From Runella sp. MFBS21 (GTDB lineage Bacteria; Bacteroidota; Bacteroidia; Cytophagales; Spirosomataceae): a stretch of DNA of 64,000 nt. How positions within the stretch are numbered: position 1 is the stretch's first letter; every line of letters begins with the position of its first letter. The notes below the pieces were generated by a model. The model saw only the letters and a list, made by a program, of their open reading frames with translations, had not been told where the DNA came from and did no database searches. Of this stretch, positions 54,162 through 62,647 are shown in pieces. The DNA lies in assembly GCF_029433105.1 (NCBI RefSeq), contig NZ_JARNTW010000010.1, positions 62,001 to 126,000 of the forward strand, given 5' to 3'. The translations under genes and the position numbers were made by a program.

Positions 54162-54668
54162 ATGAAACCCCTTTTTCTCTGGCTTGGATGCGTACTCTTG
54201 TCGTGGTCGGGGCAAGCGCAAGAGTTACCTCACCGAATGCGGGTAGGGTTATCGGTAGATTTGGGCGGCAACACATTGGGCATAGGGGCGCAGCTGCACG
54301 GGTCGTTTCGATTTACTAATAATTACCGTGCTTTTGATGACCAAAATCGCTATCTCAATGCAGGTGTTGGCATTGGGGCTACGCTTTCAAGTGGACTTTC
54401 TGTAGGTAAGAGTGTGCCGCATTACGTTACTTATGGTTTTGGTAGCGGGCGTGCGATGTGGGAACTGGGCATAATGGGAGTACGGCACCAAAAACGGACT
54501 ATTGATACTGAAACTGATTCACAAACGGGCCGGATTTATCGCACATTCAATGAGCATTGGAAATACCTAGTGCTGCCACTTGCAGGCTATCGCTACACTG
54601 CATATAGTGGTTTTATGTTTCGGATCAATGGTCCTATACCAGGTATTGCTTTTGGCTGGATTTTCTAA
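54162..54668 (+). CDS. Small outer-membrane beta-barrel protein
   Basis: 168 aa with a signal peptide ending QAQ (MKPLFLWLGCVLLSWSGQAQ). The mature part has alternating strands (MRVGLSVDLGGNTLGIGAQL, YLNAGVGIGATLSSGLSVGK) and ends in aromatic residue GWIF, the usual shape of a small outer-membrane barrel. It starts 3 bp after the lipocalin-size lipoprotein and 22 bp before the next lipoprotein, so the three form a unit. No family recognised. Confidence 0.72.
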   Translation: MKPLFLWLGCVLLSWSGQAQELPHRMRVGLSVDLGGNTLGIGAQLHGSFRFTNNYRAFDDQNRYLNAGVGIGATLSSGLSVGKSVPHYVTYGFGSGRAMWELGIMGVRHQKRTIDTETDSQTGRIYRTFNEHWKYLVLPLAGYRYTAYSGFMFRINGPIPGIAFGWIF

Positions 54669-54690
54669 TAGTTCAAACAATTGAAAGTAT

Positions 54691-55332
54691 ATGAAAAATT
54701 TTGGTATTCTTATCGTTTTTATAATTTCTGTAATAACTGGGTGCAGCCATAAAACCACTTCTACGGCTGTCGTTAATCAAGGGGTTGTCAAAACTTACGC
54801 TATTTTGCCTTTTGACGTAACCATTGAAAAAAATTTACAAATCAAAAAAACAACTCCTGAAATGCTTCGTCAGCAAGAAGAACGTGAAAGCTTACAGTAT
54901 CAAAGCGGCGTATTTCAGTATATGATGGAGCGCAAAAAAGACTTTAATGTCAACTTTCAGGATATAGATGATACCAATGCTCTCCTCAAACGAAATAATG
55001 TTGGCTATGAAAAAGGACGTACAATGACCAAAGCCGAACTGTGTCAGCTTCTCCAAGTGGATGGTATTTTGACTGGCAAATACCAACGTAAAGAAAACCT
55101 AGACCGAAGCCTTTCTCGTGGCCTAGACATACTGGCTCGACAAACCGAAAATTTTTCTTTAAGTCCCAAACAAGGTGAGGCCACGCTGAGCTTAACGCTC
55201 TATAACGCTTTCGAAAAACGGGTGGTGTGGACTTACCAAAACGATGACTGGAATAGCAGCTACCGCTCACCTGAAGAACTCGCCCAAAAACTCATGGAGC
55301 GAGCTGCCAAGAAGTTTCCTTACAAGAAATAA
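54691..55332 (+). CDS. Lipoprotein with LpoB/CsgG-like fold features
   Basis: 213 aa from ATG 54691. The leader ends in VITGC. VKTYAILPFDVTIEK and AELCQLLQVDGILTGKYQRK resemble the ILPF and x-x-ADG/VDGIL-x-G segments of LpoB/CsgG/GNA1162-type lipoproteins, which bind partners at the envelope. A conserved beta-alpha repeat is visible through LQIKKTTPEMLRQQEERESL. I would not name a function. It is the last gene of the 53.6-55.3 kb unit. Confidence 0.65.
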   Translation: MKNFGILIVFIISVITGCSHKTTSTAVVNQGVVKTYAILPFDVTIEKNLQIKKTTPEMLRQQEERESLQYQSGVFQYMMERKKDFNVNFQDIDDTNALLKRNNVGYEKGRTMTKAELCQLLQVDGILTGKYQRKENLDRSLSRGLDILARQTENFSLSPKQGEATLSLTLYNAFEKRVVWTYQNDDWNSSYRSPEELAQKLMERAAKKFPYKK

Positions 55333-55544
55333 GACAAGTTTTGGGACAAATACAAGGCATTATTTTCTTGGTTTTTTGGAATACAATCCAAGTCCCCAAA
55401 ACAGTTAGTCGCTGTATCAAAACGGCGGGTGTAAAATTGATACGTATAGCCAAAGGCGGTACTGTAAAAACTTCACTTTGAAATGATTTGGAACCCCAAA
55501 AAACGGCGGATTAGAAAGCGAAAGAATAAACGATAAAGTCAAAT

Positions 55545-56009
55545 ATGAGACTCTACATAACTTCTCAGCCGGAAGCTTTTCTATGGCAAGATCTTGAGCG
55601 TCTGGTCCAAGAAAAAGAAGTACTAGCGGTGTTTCGTTCTCCCGAACCTCGGTTTGGAGTAGAGACCAAATACCCTAGATTTCGGATTCAAAAAGCGCGT
55701 GCTACTCGTTGGAGTACTGTTTTTTGGTCACAAATAACAGGCTCTACTCAGCAGTTTGAGACACATACAGAGGTACAGATTCGGGTAGGTTTCACCTCCG
55801 AAGCCCAAATGCGCAATGCGATTGCGGGGGTGTTTTTACTGGTATGGCCACCTTTCTGGTTTATGCTAATCAACCCTTCAAATTGGGTATGGGCACTGCC
55901 ATTGACGATTATTTTTGGCAATGTCGTAGCCATCATTATTTATTGGCCCCTCTGGACATTTAAGGATTTTTTGGTCAAACGCTGGAAGCTAAAACCCCAA
56001 AAGCATTGA
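55545..56009 (+). CDS. Hypothetical membrane protein, 154 aa
   Basis: No family recognised. The N-terminal 85 residues are soluble and basic-aromatic (RLYITSQPEAFLWQDLERLV, VFRSPEPRFGVETKYPRFRI), then two transmembrane helices (about 92-110, AGVFLLVWPPFWFMLI; about 115-135, WALPLTIIFGNVVAIIIYWP) and a basic cytoplasmic tail. ATG 55545. Transcription is in line with the surrounding exported proteins, but there is a 210-bp gap on each side. Confidence 0.65.
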   Translation: MRLYITSQPEAFLWQDLERLVQEKEVLAVFRSPEPRFGVETKYPRFRIQKARATRWSTVFWSQITGSTQQFETHTEVQIRVGFTSEAQMRNAIAGVFLLVWPPFWFMLINPSNWVWALPLTIIFGNVVAIIIYWPLWTFKDFLVKRWKLKPQKH

Positions 56010-56130
56010 TTCATAGGTATTTTGACTCATTTGAGATTCGCTATTTGTAATTACTTACCCCTAGGCAATAAGCGGTAAGCAGTAGGCATTTTTTGCGAAT
56101 TTTTTAGGCAACCACAGCGGAAACTCGTTG

Positions 56131-56150
56131 AGGAGGCTCCCTCCTTTTTA
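56131..56150 (+). terminator. Short hairpin with U-tract
   Basis: aggagg and cctcct (56131-56145) around ctc, followed by ttttta. A short stem, but GC-paired, between the membrane protein and the next gene. Confidence 0.5.
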
Positions 56151-56213
56151 ATAAAAATCTTATGGCTTATGGCCTAAAGCATATTGCTAATTAGTTATAA
56201 ACTTTCTAATATC

Positions 56214-58007
56214 ATGAAAAAACAACTCATTCTATCTCTAAGCCTTTTTTCTTTGTTGACAGTGACATTATTGGACTGTAAGAAAAAAGAAGACCCTGCA
56301 CCTTCTAAACCAACAAATCCTACGAATCCCGTTACGGCCACCGCACCCACAATCGACAATACAGCTAATGCTACCACAAGCAGCGACATCACCGCCGTGA
56401 GTGCCAAAGTGAGCAGTACCCTTTCGGCCAACGGTGGGGCGGCCATCAGTCAGCATGGGCATGTATGGTCGGAAACCAACGCGGCTCCAACTACGGCCGA
56501 CAGTAAAACCGAACTCGGCAAAACCGACGGCCCTTTTCCGTTGAAGTTTACCTCGGAGCTTAAAAACCTCAAAGCCAATACGACCTATAATGTAAGGGCT
56601 TATGCGACTAATGATAAGGGAACTACTTACGGTACGGCTGTGCAGGTGAAGACGACGGCCGTAACACCTACGGCCAGCTTGGCCGAATGGAAAACGGCCC
56701 GTTCTTTGGGCGAAGGTTTTGACTTTACCCAGACCAGGGACCTGCTTGCCGATGCCAACGGAAACTTTTACATATCAGGTTCTTACAACAAAGCAGGGAA
56801 AATAGGGAAGTTTTCGACGGGTTCGGGCAATGGCGGCTTCGTCGCCAAACTTGATGCCACGGGTGAACCCCTTTGGGTTATTGAACTTACTAGTACTTCG
56901 AGTAATGAAGTGTATGATCTTGATATGGATGCGGCAGGAAACTTGTATGCAGCTTTAAGTGCGGGTACACGTAATGCAACCTTTGGTTCTTTTACGTTAC
57001 CTAACTTTGGCGCCTATATGGCCAAAATCACCCCGGATGGGAAGGTAGAGTGGGTACGTAGCTTTGGTATAAGATCGGGCGGTAATGGCTCTTTGGGGGC
57101 TACTCATGTTGATGCCCAAGGTAATTGTTACGTCATTGAAAGAATCCTTGGGAATTCTAAAGCTACGATTGGCACAACCACCGTTACAGGGTCAGATCCG
57201 GCTTGGGGACTCAATAATGGTACCGAAGGTTGGGATCATGTGATAGCACGTTTCGACCCATCCGGCAAACTGCTTTGGAGTCGGCTATTTTCGGGGGTAG
57301 GGCAACAGGATGTTTATTTCGATGTGGATCCTAATGGGGATGTTTATGCCAGTTTACGATCATTCGATGGCGTACCATCGGTAGGAGGGACAGCACTCTC
57401 ATCACCTGGTGAGTTTCTCTTAAAACTCTCTTCCGGCGGTTCGTTAGAATGGAGCAAAAACATCACTACTACTAAACCCTACCAGATAACTGACATATCG
57501 TGTCATTCAACAGGTGAGTTTTTGGTAAAAGCAAGTAGTAGTTCCAGTATTTCAATTGGTGGAGCTACTACTACCCCTACTAACTCCGGTATATTGGCAG
57601 TTTTTCGTCAGGATGGCTCGACTAAATGGGCAACTGCTACGCCGATTGGATACGTTAAAAGTACAACATTCGATAATTCAGGAAATCTCTATATGGTTTA
57701 TGATGGCAGTAGAAACAGCCGTTTTACAATCGGTGATATAACCCTGCCTGCCCAAACCTCGGAAACGCAGAATTATATGGTTGTAGCGAAATACAACCCC
57801 ATGCAAAACAAATGGCTGTGGGCTATCCGAAACAAAAGCGTTACAGGAACGTATGGGCCGGGTTCTGCCTTTTTAGCTATCTCATCTACAGGCGTACCAT
57901 TACTCAGTTTATCATTACCAACAGGCGATATAGAATTCAGTAATACAATTAAAGCCACAATGTCGAGCCGATTTGGGGTTATTACTTCGACAATTGAGCA
58001 GAAGTAA
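56214..58007 (+). CDS. Fibronectin-like domain plus beta-propeller lipoprotein
   Basis: About 597 aa from ATG 56214, with a leader ending in LTVTLLDC (lipobox) and a Pro/Thr-rich linker. Residues about 45-145 form an FN3-like Ig domain typical of Bacteroidota surface proteins: GHVWSETNAAPTTADSKTEL and NTTYNVRAYATNDKGTTYGT. The rest (about 150-595) is a propeller of SBBP-like units (GNFYISGSYNKAGKIGKFST, GNLYAALSAGTRNATFGSFT). No C-terminal T9SS sorting domain is visible, so it is lipid-anchored. Likely a surface adhesin or sensor; role unknown. Confidence 0.78.
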   Translation: MKKQLILSLSLFSLLTVTLLDCKKKEDPAPSKPTNPTNPVTATAPTIDNTANATTSSDITAVSAKVSSTLSANGGAAISQHGHVWSETNAAPTTADSKTELGKTDGPFPLKFTSELKNLKANTTYNVRAYATNDKGTTYGTAVQVKTTAVTPTASLAEWKTARSLGEGFDFTQTRDLLADANGNFYISGSYNKAGKIGKFSTGSGNGGFVAKLDATGEPLWVIELTSTSSNEVYDLDMDAAGNLYAALSAGTRNATFGSFTLPNFGAYMAKITPDGKVEWVRSFGIRSGGNGSLGATHVDAQGNCYVIERILGNSKATIGTTTVTGSDPAWGLNNGTEGWDHVIARFDPSGKLLWSRLFSGVGQQDVYFDVDPNGDVYASLRSFDGVPSVGGTALSSPGEFLLKLSSGGSLEWSKNITTTKPYQITDISCHSTGEFLVKASSSSSISIGGATTTPTNSGILAVFRQDGSTKWATATPIGYVKSTTFDNSGNLYMVYDGSRNSRFTIGDITLPAQTSETQNYMVVAKYNPMQNKWLWAIRNKSVTGTYGPGSAFLAISSTGVPLLSLSLPTGDIEFSNTIKATMSSRFGVITSTIEQK

Positions 58008-58039
58008 TCCATTTTTCATTTTTATTAAGACCTACAACC

Positions 58040-58549
58040 ATGGCAAAAGTAGAAAATGCGACAATGCTTGTCGGCGAACGCTCGCAGGATAACAATCAGG
58101 AATGGCGTAGAACGGTACGCGTATCGGCAAAGTTCAGGTTTGCTCACGAAGAACTAGGAACTACGTTCAAAGTACGGGTGATTCTATTTGGTACAGACAA
58201 CCCATTCGTTGATTCGGATAATTTCCAATCATCAATGCCTTTTAGACAAAATTGGGAAACATACATTTTCAGTGGCGGGAATGGGGTATTATCTACTTCT
58301 GCACGCTCTTTGGTGGGCTCTATTGTTTATGAAAAAACCTTGATTCCAACCACAACTGAAGTAGATTTTTCAGAAGGGAGGCATCTCTTAGAATCTAAAT
58401 TAAACGAAGACCCCGCTGTAAAGTGGGTACCTGAAGTCCGACCACCCGTTACCCAGATGATACCAAAGCCTCATCAAGACGAGGTTTATGTAAAAATTCA
58501 ACTTATTGTGGAAAGCACCTCTCCTGTGCAGGTCATTACAGTCTTCTAA
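58040..58549 (+). CDS. Hypothetical cytosolic protein, 169 aa
   Basis: No family recognised. No leader or membrane segment. The sequence is a small beta-rich domain: ENATMLVGERSQDNNQEWRR, FKVRVILFGTDNPFVDSD and VYVKIQLIVESTSPVQV. It starts 32 bp after the propeller lipoprotein at ATG 58040 and is probably co-transcribed. It is the one apparently non-exported product among the neighbours. Confidence 0.6.
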   Translation: MAKVENATMLVGERSQDNNQEWRRTVRVSAKFRFAHEELGTTFKVRVILFGTDNPFVDSDNFQSSMPFRQNWETYIFSGGNGVLSTSARSLVGSIVYEKTLIPTTTEVDFSEGRHLLESKLNEDPAVKWVPEVRPPVTQMIPKPHQDEVYVKIQLIVESTSPVQVITVF

Positions 58550-58572
58550 TAAATTTAAAAGTAGTTAAAATC

Positions 58573-58695
58573 ATGGGAAAGCTTATTATGAGCCTTTTAT
58601 GAGGGTTTACCTGTTACGCTCATCCCCTTTTGGCACAAACGCCTGCTAAAATCTTCAATCAATTTTTACCATCAAAAGCAATTTTACAAAAATGA
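58573..58695 (+). pseudogene. Interrupted short leader-like ORF
   Basis: From ATG 58573 the frame reads MGKLIMSLL, then TGA (58600-58602), then GFTCYAHPLLAQTPAKIFNQ and ends at TGA 58693-58695. Without the stop it would read as a signal peptide with an ALAQ-like cleavage site, so an in-frame nonsense change in a small exported peptide is possible. Its end overlaps the next gene's ATG (58692). Confidence 0.35.
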
Positions 58696-59351
58696 AAACA
58701 TTCCTCACTTCTGCTTTATTACTGTGCAGCATCTTATTATTGGATAGTTGCAAGAAAAAAACGCCCGAGCCTACCCTGTCGGCTAAAATTCAGCAAATAG
58801 TACCTACCACTTTGCTAAACGACTTAAAAACGAAGGGAATGCCCATTAATGAAGGCTTGAACCCGCCCAATATAGAAGGGATTTTTATTTCAAACCCTCA
58901 TACCTTAGAAGTTCCTTATGTAGGAGACCCTAATCCTAAGGGTCATGTTTTTAACAGCTTGGTTTTGCGATTTTCGAATCAAAACAGCAAAGAATTGAGC
59001 GTTAACATAGATACTAAATCAAGTTCTACAGTAGCTTCTGGGATAGGCGGATTTATTTCTGGAACAGGTAATAAATTCAGTATTTTCGCTGAATTGTCCG
59101 TTCAAAACGGTACAGCTACCGGCAAGCAGGTAAGAATTTTTTCAGGAGAGATTACCTCACAGGGCATCAAGGATTTTTACTCCACTTTGGTATTTACAGA
59201 AAAAAATGACCCTAATAAAATCTTTATTGAAATTGGGGCAGCGCGAATTATTAAGGATGGCGATGGTTTGGCTTCAAGAACGAATAGTTTCAGATTAGGT
59301 ATTGAAAATGACAATCTGCTAGGCAGTGATGATTGGGTCGCCCAAAAGTAA
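58692..59351 (+). CDS. Hypothetical lipoprotein, 219 aa
   Basis: ATG 58692; the leader MKTFLTSALLLCSILLLDSC ends in a lipobox followed by KKKTPEP, the usual Bacteroidota lipoprotein linker. The mature domain is beta-rich (PHTLEVPYVGDPNPKGHVFN, VNIDTKSSSTVASGIGGFIS, KQVRIFSGEITSQGIKDFYS), unlike known families by eye. It ends the exported-protein run and is followed by a hairpin with U-tract at 59371-59401. Confidence 0.72.
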   Translation: MKTFLTSALLLCSILLLDSCKKKTPEPTLSAKIQQIVPTTLLNDLKTKGMPINEGLNPPNIEGIFISNPHTLEVPYVGDPNPKGHVFNSLVLRFSNQNSKELSVNIDTKSSSTVASGIGGFISGTGNKFSIFAELSVQNGTATGKQVRIFSGEITSQGIKDFYSTLVFTEKNDPNKIFIEIGAARIIKDGDGLASRTNSFRLGIENDNLLGSDDWVAQK

Positions 59352-59370
59352 TAATTGCTTTTAATTTCTT

Positions 59371-59401
59371 ATTGGGTGGCACCGAGACCGCCCAATTTTT
59401 A
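59371..59401 (+). terminator. Terminator after the last lipoprotein gene
   Basis: attgggtgg (59371-59379) pairs with ccgcccaat (59388-59396) with one G-T pair, followed by five T. Confidence 0.8.
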
Positions 59402-59538
59402 ATTTTCCCGGTATAGCAACCTGCAAGTATACCTGTCAATAACATGTCTTCTTAACTACCGAGCACAAACACTCCCTCAACTACGTAGCTAGGGCTACTC
59501 CGAAAAGCGTTTACAGTTTTATATTCCTGTTTTTATAA

Positions 59539-59955
59539 GGACAACTCTATATCCTTCACTTTCAAATACAAACCGAACACAGTGCCCAACTCATCATTGC
59601 CCAAATCGAATCAACCCACCCGAACGATGCTGCGGGGCTGGACAAAATTGATCAACAGGTCGCTCAATTTCTGGGTGTTGCCTCGGCTCCGTACACGCGC
59701 AGCCGCGATGCCCTGAAGACCATCAGACCATCTAATTTTTGGCTCAAAATCGAAAACTGGCCTCTTGGTCATACCCAAGTATTTGGGTGTTTTGTTTTGG
59801 AAAGTGGTGAGGTAATCGCCTTTCAGTCGGGTTGCGGACCCACCGAAGAACTGGCCGAACTGCATACCGTAGTCCAAGGTATTGCTTATACAAAGGGATA
59901 TCGCTTTTCTCAATATGAATCTACATCCCCTTGGATGCAGGACGAGGAGTACTAA
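59539..59955 (+). pseudogene. 5'-truncated ORF of unknown family
   Basis: The frame is open from after TAA 59536-59538 to TAA 59953-59955 (138 codons) but has no ATG until nearly its end. It has protein-like content: NFWLKIENWPLGHTQVFGCF, VLESGEVIAFQSGCGPTEEL and ending SPWMQDEEY. It is somewhat more GC-rich than its neighbours. I read it as the 3' part of a gene, possibly an immunity- or SUKH-like small protein, that lost its start. Any ATG-less use of a rare start codon cannot be excluded. Confidence 0.45.
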
Positions 59956-59985
59956 TGTGTTCGAAGTACTATAAACTTGCTGTAT

Positions 59986-60019
59986 ATCCCCCTCTTCAGA
60001 AATACTTGCAGAGGGGGAT
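59986..60019 (+). terminator. Hairpin after the truncated ORF
   Basis: atccccctct (59986-59995) pairs with agagggggat (60010-60019). No clear T-tract follows, so it may be a structural repeat rather than a terminator. Confidence 0.45.
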
Positions 60020-60530
60020 ACGTCATTTCTTACGAAAATCATAAAAGGTGGGGAGCTCTGATGTTGCTCAAATAAAGCAGGGTTTAGGAATAGCTACCCA
60101 AAATGAGTCCCTTCTTTAGGAGAAAGAAGGGACCAAAAAAAAGAAACTTTGTTGTTGATGAAGTATAATAAAAGTAATAAAGTGCGTCTTAAAACTATGA
60201 TTATGATTCAAAGCTAATACAAAATTATGTGTTATAACAAATAATTTTCAAAATTATTGAATATGTCAAATTGATTGTTTGTAAAATTATATAAAAATAT
60301 CCTTTTTGCGTTGATTTTGGCATTTTTGAGGTCAACTGTATATCCCTTTTCGGAAATGCTACATTTTTAAAAATGCTAATTTTTTTGTATTGATTTTGGT
60401 TTTTGAAAAGTAAAAAATCAAATTTTGATAAATTATATACTGGATATACGGTATTTTTTATGTTATCGCTTTTTAGAAGGATAATAGTATTTTTTTTATA
60501 AGAGGAGGGGTGCCTGTGTTTGCGTTTTAT
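60020..60530. other. AT-rich gap without genes
   Basis: No ORF, RNA gene or repeat array seen. Very AT-rich in 60140-60480, with runs of T. Part may belong to the far end of an acs-proximal regulatory or replication-neutral spacer. Confidence 0.5.
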
Positions 60531-60583
60531 CTTTTATACGAAAAAAGCTGCTTTTTTGAAAAGCAGCTTTTTTCGTATAAAAG
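60531..60583 (-). terminator. Terminator after acs
   Basis: A near-perfect inverted repeat: cttttatacgaaaaaagctg (60531-60550) with its complement ending at 60583, loop of a few bases. Suited to terminating the minus-strand acs transcript; the arms contain A- and T-tracts. Confidence 0.9.
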
Positions 60584-60600
60584 ATTTTAAAATCTCAAGC

Positions 60601-62490
60601 TTACAAAGCTCCGTCTTTGATGTCTTCTACTACACTAGGGTCGAGTAGGGTGGTAGTATCGCCTAAGTTGGAGGTATCTCCTTCGGCTATTTTGCGCAGG
60701 ATTCGGCGCATGATTTTACCCGAGCGAGTTTTGGGCAATCCCCTCACAAACTGAATTTTGTCAGGTTTGGCAATGGGTCCAATGATACGTGTTACAGTTG
60801 CCAAAATATCGCGTCTTGAGAGATCTTCGTCGTCGAGTAGATTTTCGCTGATGACGAAAGCATAAATCCCTTGCCCTTTGATGTCATGTGGATAACCTAC
60901 TACGGCACTTTCAATCACATCAGAGTGCATATTGATGGCATTTTCGACCTCCGCTGTTCCGATACGGTGTCCTGATACGTTCAAGACATCATCTACCCGC
61001 CCTGTGATGCGATAGTAGCCATCTTCGTCGCGGAGACAGCCGTCACCCGTAAAATACTTACCAGGGTAGGTCGAGAAGTAAGTTTGGCGGCAACGCTCGT
61101 GGTCGCCCCAAGTAGTACGAATGATAGACGGCCACGGAAACTTAATGCATAAGTTACCGCTTACGCCATTTCCTTCAATCTCATTTCCTGCCTCATCTAC
61201 CAATACAGGTTGTACACCCGGAAGTGGCAATGTGGCATAGGTAGGTTTGGTTTTGGTAACGCCCGCAATAGGCGAAATCAAAATACCGCCATTCTCGGTT
61301 TGCCACCAAGTATCAACGATGGGACAGCGGCTTTTTCCGATATTTTCGTTGTACCAATTCCATGCTTCCTCATTGATAGGCTCACCCACCGAACCCAAGA
61401 CTTTCAACGAACTTAAGTCTTTTCCTTCAACATATTTGAGACCAAAGCCCATCAACGATCTGATGGCCGTGGGGGCGGTATAAAGAATATCCACTTTGTG
61501 TTTATCCACAATATCCCAAAAACGTCCTGCGTCAGGATAGGTAGGTACCCCCTCAAACATGACGGTGGTGGCACCGCTCAACAATGGACCATAAACAATG
61601 TAACTATGCCCTGTAATCCAGCCCACATCAGCGGTACAAAAGTGGATTTGGCCGGGTTCGTATTGGAATACATTTTGGAAAGTATAAGCCGTATAAACCA
61701 TGTAGCCACCCGTGGTATGAACTACCCCTTTGGGCTTACCAGTAGAGCCTGAAGTATAAAGGATGAAGAGGGGATCTTCGGAGTCCATCAGTTGGGCGGG
61801 GCAGTCGGAAGTGACTTGCTTCATTTCACTCTCCCACCATACATCACGTCCTTTGATCATAGAGATAGGCGTACGGGTGTGGGTAAGTACAATTACTTTT
61901 TGTACCGAAGGGCAAGCAATGAGGGCATCATCGACGGTGTCTTTCATCGGGATGTTTTTATTGCCCCGGGCCGCCCCGTCTGACGTAACGATGACCTTAC
62001 AATTGGAGTCGTTGATACGATCGGTAAGAGATTGGGCCGAAAATCCACCAAAAACCACTGAATGTATGGCACCAATGCGGGCACAAGCCAAAATCGCTAT
62101 GGCAGCTTCGGGCACCATCGGAAGGTAAATACACACACGGTCTCCTTTCTGAACTCCATTGCGTTTGAGTACATTCGCAAATCGACACACTTGGTCATGG
62201 AGCATTTTATAGGTAAGCGTTACGCTTGGATCAGAGGGGTCGTTGGGTTCCCAGATAATAGCAGGACGATTTCCTAATTCTCTGAGATGTCTATCGAGCG
62301 CATTTTCGGTAATATTGGTTTTGCCACCTACAAACCACTTCACATTAGGCTCTTCAAAATTCCAGTCTAATACCCGCTTCCAAGGTTTATGCCATTTGAA
62401 TTCTTGTGCTACTTCTGCCCAAAAGCCCTCAGGGTCTTCCACACTATGTTGATAGGCAGCTTGATAGTCTTCAAAAGTACGTATACGCAT
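60601..62490 (-). CDS. acsA: Acetyl-CoA synthetase (AMP-forming)
   Basis: 629 aa, start ATG 62490. Adenylate-forming fold: LYTSGSTGKPKGVVHTTGGY (ATP P-loop-like motif), WWQTENGGILIS, the hinge-proximal GDGCLRDEDGYYRITGRVDD and VLNVSGHRIGTAEVENAI, and the catalytic-lysine segment PKTRSGKIMRRILRKIA, which in other bacteria is regulated by acetylation. It activates acetate with ATP and CoA. The gene is the 3' neighbour of a second, related synthetase on the same strand 157 bp upstream, but each has its own terminator or promoter region. Confidence 0.96.
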   Translation of the reverse strand: MRIRTFEDYQAAYQHSVEDPEGFWAEVAQEFKWHKPWKRVLDWNFEEPNVKWFVGGKTNITENALDRHLRELGNRPAIIWEPNDPSDPSVTLTYKMLHDQVCRFANVLKRNGVQKGDRVCIYLPMVPEAAIAILACARIGAIHSVVFGGFSAQSLTDRINDSNCKVIVTSDGAARGNKNIPMKDTVDDALIACPSVQKVIVLTHTRTPISMIKGRDVWWESEMKQVTSDCPAQLMDSEDPLFILYTSGSTGKPKGVVHTTGGYMVYTAYTFQNVFQYEPGQIHFCTADVGWITGHSYIVYGPLLSGATTVMFEGVPTYPDAGRFWDIVDKHKVDILYTAPTAIRSLMGFGLKYVEGKDLSSLKVLGSVGEPINEEAWNWYNENIGKSRCPIVDTWWQTENGGILISPIAGVTKTKPTYATLPLPGVQPVLVDEAGNEIEGNGVSGNLCIKFPWPSIIRTTWGDHERCRQTYFSTYPGKYFTGDGCLRDEDGYYRITGRVDDVLNVSGHRIGTAEVENAINMHSDVIESAVVGYPHDIKGQGIYAFVISENLLDDEDLSRRDILATVTRIIGPIAKPDKIQFVRGLPKTRSGKIMRRILRKIAEGDTSNLGDTTTLLDPSVVEDIKDGAL

Positions 62491-62647
62491 GATTTATTGA
62501 TGTTTTGGATTGATTAAGGTTAATGTAAGGAACGATTGGTGATGAAATGAGGGTCTAAAAATAGCAAAACATTTTCCCGATTGAGTGAAAAAAATATCAC
62601 AAAATTGCTAAACAAGTATAGAAAAGTAGGCGAACTAGTGAGATTTT

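Noticed and set aside
59611-60042. 143-residue minus-strand frame
   Set aside because: It is the shadow of the better coding-like plus-strand frame at 59539-59955; composition is not protein-like and it has no supported start.
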